Source of the DNA: an uncultured Thermomicrobiales bacterium
Lineage (GTDB): Bacteria; Chloroflexota; Chloroflexia; Thermomicrobiales; UBA6265
NCBI GenBank assembly: GCA_902806355.1
Contig: CADCWI010000084.1
Coordinates: 405 to 22,641 of the forward strand
DNA: 22,237 bases
Reading direction: 5' to 3'
The number at the start of each line of letters is the position of its first letter. Within the stretch, counting starts at the first letter, position 1. The notes beneath the pieces were generated by a model. It had not been told where the DNA came from and searched no databases. It was given only the letters and a program-made list of their open reading frames with translations. This document shows, one piece after another, positions 15,171 to 22,237 of the stretch. The position numbers and the translations under genes were made by a program.

Positions 15171-17509
15171 CGTAGCCGTCCTCTCCGGATCAGGCTCATC
15201 ACGCCCAGCAGGACGAGTGTGATCACGCAGATCTCGCCAAACGTGTCAAACCCCCGGAAGTCGGCCAGGATCACGGTCACGACATCCCGGCCGTGGGCGA
15301 GGGGTGTCAACTCCGTCTGGCGATCGATCAGCGTCGTCGACGGTGATGGTCGCGACAACGCACCCCAGACCACGAAAAAGGCCATGATCGACGCGATCAC
15401 CGCGAGAGACGCATCACGCCGCACACCCGGCCCTTCCGCCCGCCGTCGTGTCTCGTAGCGCAGGATCGAGCGAGGCATGAGGAGGAGCATCCCGATGAAG
15501 AAGAGACTCAGGATCGTCTCCACCAGCACCGCGACAAGCGCCACGTTCGGGGCGCCGAGAAACGCGTAGATGACTGCCAGGCTGAATCCAACGCCGGACA
15601 TGGTGATCACGATCCTCAGGTGATCGCGCGGAACGGCGACCGCGACGGATGCAAACATGGCCGCGATCAGCATGGTGAAAACCGGGAGGTCCTGTTGCCG
15701 AATGTCACCTATCGCGAAAGCGTCGCTGTTCGGCGTGACGATCACCGCGAGCCCGACGAGCGCGCCGGCCGGCGCCAGGATGGTCGCGATCCTGCTCCGG
15801 AGATCCCGGACTTCGTAGCGGTGAATGGCGTTGGAGACGTATTCCAGACCAGCGAGCGAGCGAGTATAGATGCGCTCCGGGCCGACACGGTCCCCGAGCA
15901 TGGCGATCGCAAGTGCGGCGGGGCGCCACAGAGCCTGCGACACGAGCAACAGGATCCCGACACCCCATGCCGCGAGCGCCATCACGTTCTCGTGGCGGAG
16001 ATCGAGATGGTAGGCCACGTCGATGTGAATCTCACTTGCCGCCGGTACCGCTGCCGACACCGAGGCCGCCCCCTCGGCGAGACGCACGAGCGGAGTCGGC
16101 CAGATTCCCCAGAGTACCGTCAGCGCACCGAGCACCACGACCGGTGCCACGAGCCGTGGCGGAATGGACAACACCCCGGATCGCATCGGGCCGAGAAACA
16201 TCCCGATCCAGAATCGCGCGATGTACGCGAACGTCAGCGCCGCACCGGCGACGGCGAGCGCCGCATACACCGGTCCCCGCTCATAAGCCGCCGCAAAGAA
16301 CAGCTCGTCCTTGAAGAAGCCGGCGGTCAATGGCAACGCCACCAGCCCTGCCGCCGCCAATCCGCTCCCCAATGCCAGCATTGGCATCGAGCGGCTCAGC
16401 CCACCGACACCTGAAAGTGATTTCGAGCCGGTCGCCTCCGTGACCGCTCCGGCCGTCAGGAACAACGCGCTTTTCACAAGCGCATGGGCGATCACGTAGA
16501 AGGACGCCCCAGCGACCCCATAATCACCGCCGAGCCCGAACATCGCCACAACATAGCCGTATTGCGAAATCGTCGAATACGCCAGGACCTGCTTCAACAC
16601 GTCACGCGTCAGTGCGATCACCCCGCCCACCGCCATGGAGGTGAACCCAACCACCAGCAGCGCGTCCAGCAACCAATCGAACCCGGCGATGAGGGGATAG
16701 AAACGGCCCACCAGGAAGACACCAGCCGCGACCATCGCTGCCGAGTGCAGGTAGGCGGATACCGGCGTCGGCGCGGCCATCGCTCGTGGCAACCAGAAAT
16801 GGAGTGGAACCTGGGCACTCTTCGCGAGCGCGCCGGTGACGATCAGCGCCATCGCGCCACCAACCACGCCATCGGTGGAACCCCTGGCAATCATGTCCGG
16901 TATGGCGAACGTGCCGAACTCCTGGAACAACAGCAGCGCACCGACCAGGACCAGCACCGCACTGACGCCGGTTACGATCAACGCCATCAGCGCCGAGGAA
17001 CGGGATTCTTCCTCTTCGCGATCGAACCCGATCAGGAAGAAGGACGCGATCGCGGTCAGGTCCCAGAACAGGAAGAGCAGGATTGCGTCCTGCGCCATGA
17101 CGAGACCGACCATGGCCGCCATGAACAGCAGCAAGAACCCGAAGAATCGAGGCATCTCCTCCAGGGAACGGTCGTGATGCGCCAGATGCGCCGGCAGATA
17201 CGCAGATGCATAGATCACCACGAGCAACCCAACCCCGGTCGCCAGCAGAGCGTAGAGCCTGGCCAGTCCATCCAGTTCAAGATGGAACCTGAGGGCGAAC
17301 GTGTCCGCCCAGACGGTATCGATGTGCGCGTTGTCTCGTGATGCCGCCCACACCACAACCGCAAACGCCAGCGCGGCACTGGCGATGGCCATGGGACCCG
17401 TCCACGCCGCTCGCCGCACGCCGCCGAGGACCGTGACCAAGGGCGCGGCGAACGCGGCGATCAGGCACAGCAGCGCGGGATTCGGATGGGCGATCCAGTC
17501 GAACGGCAT
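15167..17509 (-). CDS. mnhA: Mrp antiporter subunit MnhA/MrpA
   Basis: 780 residues from ATG 17509 (GGAG 4-5 bases upstream); the frame extends to 17563 but MPFDWIAHPN is a natural start. It is the large NuoL-like subunit: KSAQVPLHFWLPRAMAAPTPVSAYLHSA (TM7 Lys230 and the following conserved His region), then a C-terminal portion with the DUF4040/MrpB-like core VLVETILSLFFIGMLLLMPR and an MbhE-like end (HGRDVVTVILADFRGFDTFGE). The usual TM5 glutamate is Asp150 (FWDLTAIASFFLIG). It heads a complete A-B-C-D-E-F-G operon that exchanges Na+ and/or K+ for H+ across the membrane. Confidence 0.96.
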   Translation of the reverse strand: MPFDWIAHPNPALLCLIAAFAAPLVTVLGGVRRAAWTGPMAIASAALAFAVVVWAASRDNAHIDTVWADTFALRFHLELDGLARLYALLATGVGLLVVIYASAYLPAHLAHHDRSLEEMPRFFGFLLLFMAAMVGLVMAQDAILLFLFWDLTAIASFFLIGFDREEEESRSSALMALIVTGVSAVLVLVGALLLFQEFGTFAIPDMIARGSTDGVVGGAMALIVTGALAKSAQVPLHFWLPRAMAAPTPVSAYLHSAAMVAAGVFLVGRFYPLIAGFDWLLDALLVVGFTSMAVGGVIALTRDVLKQVLAYSTISQYGYVVAMFGLGGDYGVAGASFYVIAHALVKSALFLTAGAVTEATGSKSLSGVGGLSRSMPMLALGSGLAAAGLVALPLTAGFFKDELFFAAAYERGPVYAALAVAGAALTFAYIARFWIGMFLGPMRSGVLSIPPRLVAPVVVLGALTVLWGIWPTPLVRLAEGAASVSAAVPAASEIHIDVAYHLDLRHENVMALAAWGVGILLLVSQALWRPAALAIAMLGDRVGPERIYTRSLAGLEYVSNAIHRYEVRDLRSRIATILAPAGALVGLAVIVTPNSDAFAIGDIRQQDLPVFTMLIAAMFASVAVAVPRDHLRIVITMSGVGFSLAVIYAFLGAPNVALVAVLVETILSLFFIGMLLLMPRSILRYETRRRAEGPGVRRDASLAVIASIMAFFVVWGALSRPSPSTTLIDRQTELTPLAHGRDVVTVILADFRGFDTFGEICVITLVLLGVMSLIRRGRLR

Positions 17510-17894
17510 GAAGTCTCCGCAGCGAGCCAGTGCATTTCGTGGAGCTGCCCTGATCCGCCACATCGCGGCATTCGTCCAGCGGCTCTGGGCAGTGGTTTCG
17601 GCGTCCGGCTGATGATGACAACAGGATGCCTGAGGACCCGGCCTGACGCCGACATGGCATCATGTGGCACAACCCGTCACGGTACAGGGCATTTGGAGGA
17701 CCGAGCGGAAACGCTGGCAACAGAAGAGGGGCTGCCACAGGCAGTCCCTCCTCGCATCGTCAGGTCTGCCCTGCACGGACGGTTCGCCGATACACGTCCG
17801 GTATCTTGAACAAGTCTAGTGCTTGGGGATGCAGAGCGCCACAGGCGCTATCCCGGCGATCACGCTCGGATACTTTCGCTACATGCTCCGATGG
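17510..17894. other. Intergenic region upstream of mnhA
   Basis: About 385 bases separating mnhA from the minus-strand gene that ends at 17895. It holds a good hairpin at 17727-17749 and presumably the mrp promoter, which I could not locate with confidence. No coding frame is convincing. Confidence 0.5.
17727..17749 (-). terminator. Hairpin terminator downstream of the minus-strand membrane gene
   Basis: Arms AGGGGCTGCC / GGCAGTCCCT pair over 10 bp (one G-U) around the 3-base loop ACA. On the minus strand the stem is followed by CTCTTCTGTT, a moderately T-rich tail. It lies 146 bases past the stop of the gene ending at 17895 and would insulate the mrp operon. Confidence 0.6.
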
Positions 17895-19040
17895 CTACAT
17901 TCCCTGGGCCTGCAGTGACCGGGCGGACTGCTCGGTTGGCGTCACCAGCTCGGTGATCTCCTCGGGATTGGTACGGTCCCAGGCCAGCACCTCGTGATAG
18001 AGCACGGTCAACTGGCGGCGTGCTCCCACGGTGTGCGCGTCGAACATGCGGGCGGCATCGTCACCGAGCATCCGGCGCAACCGCCATGCACGACGGGCGT
18101 CGTGCCGCGACAGGGCCATTGACGCATCGCGCGGCACGCTCCATTCGGCGCAGACACGTTCCAACTCAGTGTCATCAAGTGGCAAGAGCGCCGCTTCGAT
18201 GTAGGCCACCGCCGGATTCGTGGCAAATACCGGCTCCGATCCGCGTTCGCTGGTACGGGTGCGTCCCCGCTGATCCTTGCTGGACATCACTCCATCGGCA
18301 AGCATGACCGCGGCACCGCTGCCCTTGGGCACCGCACTCGATGACGTTTCCGGCCGCCGGGCACCGAGCACCCCCAGGAAGATCAGCCCGATCCCGGCCG
18401 ACATCGCGATGTACAGGTATTCGTAGTGCCCCAGTCGTGTCAAGCTGCCCCCGGCAGCCACCACCAGCGTCCCGGCACAGATGAGCGCGCAACCGACCAT
18501 CCGGTTGCGCATGACCCCGGTTCGCCAGAACCGCCACACGGAGTAGGCCGTTCCGCCCACGATGATCGCGGTGCCGATCGAGTTGATCGCCACCGTGATC
18601 GCGACCATTTCCGGTCCACGCTCGATCGCATCCCAGCCGTCCACGGCCAACCGCGTACGATCGATCGGTGCACTCCACACCATCGTGACCCAGAGCGCGG
18701 TCACCAGCATCGTGCTGCCGGCGCCGAACCGTGCCATCGCTCGCGGCGCCAGCAGGTAGAGCTGACCGATCGCGAGATACGCGACGACGAGGGCCGGCCC
18801 TGTCGCGTAATAGAGGCGCGCCAGCCAGGGCGTCCACTCGGTGGCGCGACCGATCGCGTCGGCGCCCGCCGCCAGCGCAAACATCAGAAAGGCAAGGGTC
18901 CAGATGACCTTGTCGGGGCGGAGTTTGCGGCGCGCGTCGGAAGCGACCACAATGGCGCACATGGCGCTGAGGATCGCGCTGATGATGGGGAAGACAATCA
19001 CGGAGAAGCCACACACCCTGCCAGATGGAAAGCGCCGCAT
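17895..19040 (-). CDS. Hypothetical multi-TM protein (381 aa)
   Basis: Not recognised. The N-terminal two thirds (residues about 12-250) hold seven probable membrane helices in the order of a 7TM-like receptor/sensor module: IIVFPIISAILSAMCAIVV-type first helix, WTLAFLMFALAAGADAIG, ATGPALVVAYLAIGQLYLL, STMLVTALWVTMVWSA, AITVAINSIGTAIIVGGTAY, MVGCALICAGTLVVAAGG and YLYIAMSAGIGLIFLGVLG. The C-terminal portion (about 255-381) is soluble and helical, Arg/Glu/Ala-rich, with no catalytic motif visible. The ATG at 19040 has GGGAG about 9 bases upstream. It is divergent from the small gene at 19192, with a hairpin after its stop. It may be a membrane sensor or regulator (inference only). Confidence 0.75.
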   Translation of the reverse strand: MRRFPSGRVCGFSVIVFPIISAILSAMCAIVVASDARRKLRPDKVIWTLAFLMFALAAGADAIGRATEWTPWLARLYYATGPALVVAYLAIGQLYLLAPRAMARFGAGSTMLVTALWVTMVWSAPIDRTRLAVDGWDAIERGPEMVAITVAINSIGTAIIVGGTAYSVWRFWRTGVMRNRMVGCALICAGTLVVAAGGSLTRLGHYEYLYIAMSAGIGLIFLGVLGARRPETSSSAVPKGSGAAVMLADGVMSSKDQRGRTRTSERGSEPVFATNPAVAYIEAALLPLDDTELERVCAEWSVPRDASMALSRHDARRAWRLRRMLGDDAARMFDAHTVGARRQLTVLYHEVLAWDRTNPEEITELVTPTEQSARSLQAQGM

Positions 19041-19191
19041 CGAGCCGCGCTCCCGGCCTGAGCGGTCGATCCCCTGATTGTACTGCCGTCCCCGCCTCGC
19101 ATTCGAGCGATCTCCGCGCCTGCCGGTGGTGCGAGTTCACGACCTTCCCGCGCCTGTTTCTGGCGTATTCCCTGCACGAATGGTAGAGCTC

Positions 19192-19590
19192 ATGAACGTC
19201 GACTTCATCAAGATCGGTCAGCGATCGGTTCGCGTGACGTCGCTGAAGGAGGATGCCACCAGCGGCGCACTGACGCTCGTCGTGATCGCCCGGGGCACAG
19301 TCGATCGTCGCGTGTTGTCGGAACTCCTCGCCGCCGGCCCGCTTGTGATCGATGTGCCGGATCGGCCGGCGCAGCTTATGGATGTCACGTCGACCGACGA
19401 ACGCGTCGTTGGCTCGGGAGAGCAGGCCATCACCCGCTTCTCGGTCGAGCTCACGCCCTCTACACCACCTCAACCCGGAGATGCCGCGTCCAGAGAGGAG
19501 GAATCACTAGCCACGCGACTCGACCGGATGGAGGCGACGCTGGAGGAAATCCTGAGCATCCTCAAAAGCACGAGATCCGGGCTGGCATAG
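19192..19590 (+). CDS. Small hypothetical protein with C-terminal coiled coil (132 aa)
   Basis: Not recognised. Residues 1-90 are beta-rich-looking (FIKIGQRSVRVTSL, LTLVVIARGTVD, PLVIDVPDRPAQLMDVTS, ITRFSVELTPS). A short disordered linker (TPPQPGDAASREEES) precedes a heptad-like helix, LATRLDRMEATLEEILSILKS (residues about 107-127), suggesting oligomerisation. No signal peptide or TM segment. ATG 19192 and the in-frame ATG 19180 are both possible; neither has a strong ribosome site. The frame is open further left to 19078, but that stretch overlaps the upstream divergent control region. It ends before the long hairpin at 19694. Confidence 0.65.
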   Translation: MNVDFIKIGQRSVRVTSLKEDATSGALTLVVIARGTVDRRVLSELLAAGPLVIDVPDRPAQLMDVTSTDERVVGSGEQAITRFSVELTPSTPPQPGDAASREEESLATRLDRMEATLEEILSILKSTRSGLA

Positions 19591-19693
19591 GCTTTTCGCA
19601 CGCAAGGTCCCAGTGGTTGACCTCAAATCATGCCCCCGGGTGTTGCCAGTTGCATGGAAGGTAGCCGGATCGGCAAGGCCCGACCTTCGACCG

Positions 19694-19737
19694 GATACGC
19701 AACAGGGAGGGCTGTGTGGCCCTCCCTGTTGCGTATC
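19694..19737. terminator. Long perfect hairpin between convergent genes
   Basis: A perfect 19-bp stem (arms GATACGCAACAGGGAGGGC and its complement) with the 6-base loop TGTGTG. It sits between the plus-strand gene ending at 19590 and the minus-strand gene ending at 19762. No long T-tract follows on either side. The position suggests a bidirectional terminator; the unusual length is noted separately. Confidence 0.7.
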
Positions 19738-19761
19738 TCCGTATCAGCACGGACGATCGGG

Positions 19762-20187
19762 CTACGGATGCGAAGTGCTCGTGGCGTCATTGATCGTGGT
19801 TTCGACCGAGTTGCTAGAGGGTTCTGCGCCCTCCCCGATCTCCCGCTCGATCGCTGGTTCCTCGGCGAAGTTCCCGGCAATCCGGACCCGGGGACTGGTT
19901 TGGTCGGCCCTGGGCCGCTGGACAAGACCGATAGCATTGCCCTTCAGGCGGCTGCCCGCACCGGTCAGCAGGTGACGGACGTCCTGCCCCTTTCGTGGTG
20001 TGACGATCACCGCAATCAGGGCGCCGAGCAGAACACCGAGCAGAAACCCGACGGCGAAACCGCTGGACACGACGGATCCAAGCCTTCGAACGACGTCGAT
20101 GTCGCCGAAGCTGAGATTTTTTCGCTTGAGCAGATCGGGATTGACCTGTTCACGCGCCTTCCTCGTGGCCGATCGGTAATCAATCAT
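19762..20187 (-). CDS. YtxH-like small membrane protein
   Basis: 141 residues. A basic N-terminus (RKAREQVNPDLLKRK) leads to one membrane helix, SGFAVGFLLGVLLGALIAVIV (residues 42-62), directly followed by TPRKGQDVRHLL. This helix plus (T/A)PxxGxxxR pattern is that of the YtxH / gas-vesicle-associated small protein family. The remaining 70 residues are hydrophilic and acidic near the end. ATG 20187 lies inside the last codons of the upstream gene (8-base overlap), so the two are co-transcribed. An extension to 20256 in the same frame is unlikely. Function in the family is poorly defined (stress- or envelope-associated). Confidence 0.75.
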   Translation of the reverse strand: MIDYRSATRKAREQVNPDLLKRKNLSFGDIDVVRRLGSVVSSGFAVGFLLGVLLGALIAVIVTPRKGQDVRHLLTGAGSRLKGNAIGLVQRPRADQTSPRVRIAGNFAEEPAIEREIGEGAEPSSNSVETTINDATSTSHP

Positions 20188-20674
20188 GCGCCACGATTCT
20201 CTCCTGCCGGACCACCCCGACCGGTTCTTGGGGCTCATGGCGCGGCTGGGACTCATCGCTGTCGTGCGGCTTCGGCACTTTGGGTGGCTTCTTTCGGGTA
20301 CCCTTCACCGTCTTCGTCATGCTGCGAAGCCGCGAATAGGTTCCCGCGACCGAGATGATCGGCTTGACCGCCTCCTCCGTCATGAAGTTCGCCGTTCCCC
20401 GGACGCGCTTTGCGGTCCCGGTCAATTCTTCCAGCAACGGAATCACGCGGTCCTTGATCTGCAACGCGAGGAACGCGAGCGCGGCGGTGATGGCCGCCAG
20501 CAGGATGACCGTGACGACGGACCCGAGCACGATGAAGATGATCGCGATGTCGCGCAGCTTCTGCAAAGCCGACTGATTGTTTCCGCCGAGCAGGTACAAC
20601 CCCACCCCGATCGCCACGAACACCAGGAGCGCGGCGACTCCCGCGATAATCGCCCTGGACTTGATCTTATCCAT
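20180..20674 (-). CDS. Hypothetical membrane protein with two TM helices (164 aa)
   Basis: Not assigned to a family. Residues 8-29 (IIAGVAALLVFVAIGVGLYLLG) and about 41-72 (DIAIIFIVLGSVVTVILLAAITAALAFLA) are membrane helices. An amphipathic stretch IKDRVIPLLEELTGTAKRVRGT follows, reminiscent of apolipoprotein-like or DUF948-type proteins that often pair with YtxH proteins. The C-terminus is Lys/Pro/Arg-rich (KGTRKKPPKVPKPHDSDE). Start MDKIKSR is chosen over the frame opening at 20788 because the membrane segment follows naturally and GGAGGGG lies within 20 bases upstream. It overlaps the YtxH-like gene by 8 bases. Confidence 0.72.
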   Translation of the reverse strand: MDKIKSRAIIAGVAALLVFVAIGVGLYLLGGNNQSALQKLRDIAIIFIVLGSVVTVILLAAITAALAFLALQIKDRVIPLLEELTGTAKRVRGTANFMTEEAVKPIISVAGTYSRLRSMTKTVKGTRKKPPKVPKPHDSDESQPRHEPQEPVGVVRQERIVAHD

Positions 20675-20794
20675 TCGCTGTTCCGCCCCTCCATTGTGTT
20701 CTCGTTGCACCCCACCGGTTACCAGAACCATTGTGCATGAGGAATCGCCTTCGCGGCATCCCGCTGCTGGGCGCAAAAACCGCGCCAACCCCGG

Positions 20795-22051
20795 TCATTC
20801 CCGCCGCCTCACCGGCTCAGCTATGGGTTTCACTGGCTCCCGGCGCTCCACAAGCTGGATCGTCCCGCCACCGAGCACTTCGTCTCCCCGGTAGAACACG
20901 ATCGCCTGGCCGGCGGACGCGACCGGCCCGCACTCTGGCCCGAAGTCAACCTCCACCGTGGAGTTCTGCCGGGACAGCGGGGTCACGTGCGCTCGCGTCG
21001 GCACGCCGCGATATCGCACCACCGCCTCACAGGAGAACGGCTCTGGCCACGCATCCGACGTGAACGACACGTCCGTAATCTGCATCCGTCGGGATTGGGC
21101 TTGAGCCCGGTCCCCCACGACGAGCCGATTGGCTTCGGTATCGAGCCGGAGAACGAAGTATGGCTTCGTGCCGCCGATGCCGAGCCCGCGCCGCTGCCCC
21201 ACCGTGTGATGCACCAGCCCCCGGTGCTTGCCGATCAGGCCGCCATCGGCAGTGACGATATCCCCGGCACCGGTCAGGTCGGGCCGCCGTTCGCTGACGA
21301 AATCGGCATAGGAGCGGTTGCCGACAAAGCAGATCTCCTGGCTCTCAGCCTTGTCCGCCACCGGCAACCCGAATGCACGCGCAAGCAGGCGAACTTCCGG
21401 CTTGGTCAACCGCCCGAGCGGGAATTGAAGAAACCCGAGTTGCTCCTGATTCAACGTATAGAGCACGTAGCTCTGGTCCTTGGCGTCATCGACCGCCCGC
21501 AGAAGCCGCACGGGAGCTCCGGGAGCCGCTGGATCGCGCTCGACGCGAACGTAGTGCCCCGTCGCAAGGCAATCGGCGCCAAGCATCTTCGCCCGCTGGA
21601 CCAGATGGCGGAACTTGACATGCCGGTTGCACTCCAGGCACGGGTTCGGTGTCCGCCCGGCGGCGTACTCGTCCACGAACTTCTGGATCACGGCGCCGCC
21701 GAACTCCACTTCCATGTTCACGGCGTAAAAGGGAACACCGATCGTGGCGCAGGTGGTACGGGCATCATCCATCGCCGGAATCCCGCAGCAAGGATTTGCC
21801 CGGTGGTCTTCGTCCTCCGGCGAGAACAACCGGAGGTTCATGCCGACGACCCGGTAGCCGCGCTCGCGCATGAGCAGTGCGGTAACTGCGCTGTCGACAC
21901 CGCCGCTCATCGCGACGACGACGGTTTTGCCAATGCCGTCTTTCGGGCCGATCTTCTCATCGACGAGCAGAGCGCTGGCGCGTTTCATTTCGTCGGAGGA
22001 GAGCGATGTTGACGTGTATTGGCAGGATGCGGCCGAAGCGGGAAGGCTCAT
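20795..22051 (-). CDS. mnmA: tRNA-specific 2-thiouridylase MnmA
   Basis: Makes the 2-thio group of wobble uridine-34 in tRNA-Lys, -Glu and -Gln, taking persulfide sulfur and ATP. Numbered from ATG 22051 (418 aa): PP-loop AMSGGVDSAV (47-56), PNPCLECNRHVKF with catalytic Cys138 (135-147), LGADCLATGHYVR, DQSYVLYTLNQEQL, and SQEICFVGNRSYADF with the second catalytic Cys241. A central GLVHHTVGQRRGLGIG and a C-terminal beta-barrel complete it. The usual length is 360-380, so the N-terminal 20-40 residues may be excess. ATG 21988 (MKRASALL, 397 aa) is an alternative; neither start has a Shine-Dalgarno. Confidence 0.95.
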   Translation of the reverse strand: MSLPASAASCQYTSTSLSSDEMKRASALLVDEKIGPKDGIGKTVVVAMSGGVDSAVTALLMRERGYRVVGMNLRLFSPEDEDHRANPCCGIPAMDDARTTCATIGVPFYAVNMEVEFGGAVIQKFVDEYAAGRTPNPCLECNRHVKFRHLVQRAKMLGADCLATGHYVRVERDPAAPGAPVRLLRAVDDAKDQSYVLYTLNQEQLGFLQFPLGRLTKPEVRLLARAFGLPVADKAESQEICFVGNRSYADFVSERRPDLTGAGDIVTADGGLIGKHRGLVHHTVGQRRGLGIGGTKPYFVLRLDTEANRLVVGDRAQAQSRRMQITDVSFTSDAWPEPFSCEAVVRYRGVPTRAHVTPLSRQNSTVEVDFGPECGPVASAGQAIVFYRGDEVLGGGTIQLVERREPVKPIAEPVRRRE

Positions 22052-22176
22052 GTAAAATCACTGTTCGTTATGAGGATGGAACGAGGAAGAGGTCATGGAG
22101 GGAACCGGCATGGCGCCGTCCTCATTGCCCGCCGTTCCCGCCGTGAACGCCGGCACGATGCGGTGCGTCTGACCGG

Positions 22177-22237
22177 ATGCGAGTGTATCATGCAGCCCTT
22201 GCGACGCTCGTTGGAGTGGCTGTGGGGTTTGCACATT
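22177..22237 (+). CDS. Possible start of an exported or membrane protein, cut by the window edge
   Basis: ATG at 22177 opens a frame to the end of the window. Its first 20 residues (MRVYHAALATLVGVAVGFAH) look like a signal peptide or first membrane helix. No clear ribosome binding site precedes it. It would be divergent from mnmA. Too short to assign. Confidence 0.35.
   Translation, partial: MRVYHAALATLVGVAVGFAH

Noticed and set aside
16484..17341. Long plus-strand open frame (285 codons) opposite mnhA
   Set aside because: Its translation is rich in His, Arg, Gln and Glu without motifs, as expected for the antisense of a GC-rich membrane protein gene. mnhA is certain on the other strand.
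22095..22172. Small 25-codon frame upstream of the last partial gene
   Set aside because: Starts with ATG after GAGGTC, but is very short and unremarkable; possible leader peptide, not supported further.

Overview
The window (about 22.2 kb, GC-rich) looks like the chromosome of a Gram-positive-like, GC-rich bacterium. I lean towards Chloroflexota (Thermomicrobia/Sphaerobacter-like) or an actinobacterial relative. This is inferred from protein style (secreted proteins with Thr/Pro/Asp/Glu-rich linkers, a GH15 trehalase/glucoamylase-type enzyme, a seven-gene Mrp antiporter in A-G order, a protoheme farnesyltransferase) and not from any rRNA or marker gene. No tRNA, rRNA, CRISPR array or intact insertion sequence was seen.

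Left part (1-3.5 kb): the 3' part of a UDP-glucose 6-dehydrogenase gene enters from the left edge. After about 740 bp of apparently non-coding DNA comes a two-gene remnant of an ECF41 regulatory module. An intact SDR-type epimerase is preceded by a sequence matching the ECF41 sigma-factor promoter (TGTCACA-N16-CGTC). It is followed directly by the wreck of the cognate ECF41/SigJ sigma-factor gene, with a lost start codon, frameshifts, a Trp-to-stop change and an internal deletion. This orphaned regulon is the most interesting thing in the window.

Middle (3.5-9.6 kb): protoheme IX farnesyltransferase (minus strand); a small orphan protein with its own sigma-A-like promoter and a strong terminator hairpin; a secreted acidic protein combining a cupin-like region with a RodZ-type C-terminal (DUF4115-like) domain (minus strand); about 1 kb of non-coding DNA; and a multi-pass GT39/ArnT-like glycosyltransferase (plus strand).

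Right part (9.6-22.2 kb): a cytoplasmic GH15 glycosidase, then a complete mnhABCDEFG (mrpA-G) cation/proton antiporter operon on the minus strand, with five of its six junctions overlapping by 1-4 bases. These are followed by an unrecognised multi-TM protein (minus), a small coiled-coil-tailed protein (plus), a perfect 19-bp hairpin between convergent genes, two small membrane proteins (one YtxH-like) and mnmA (tRNA 2-thiouridylase) on the minus strand. A possible new gene begins at the right edge.

Functionally this is mostly housekeeping and envelope biology: nucleotide-sugar oxidation, haem A/O synthesis, ion homeostasis, glycan handling and tRNA modification. There is no defence island or prophage. 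The accessory signal is concentrated in the decayed ECF41 module and the large gaps next to it.
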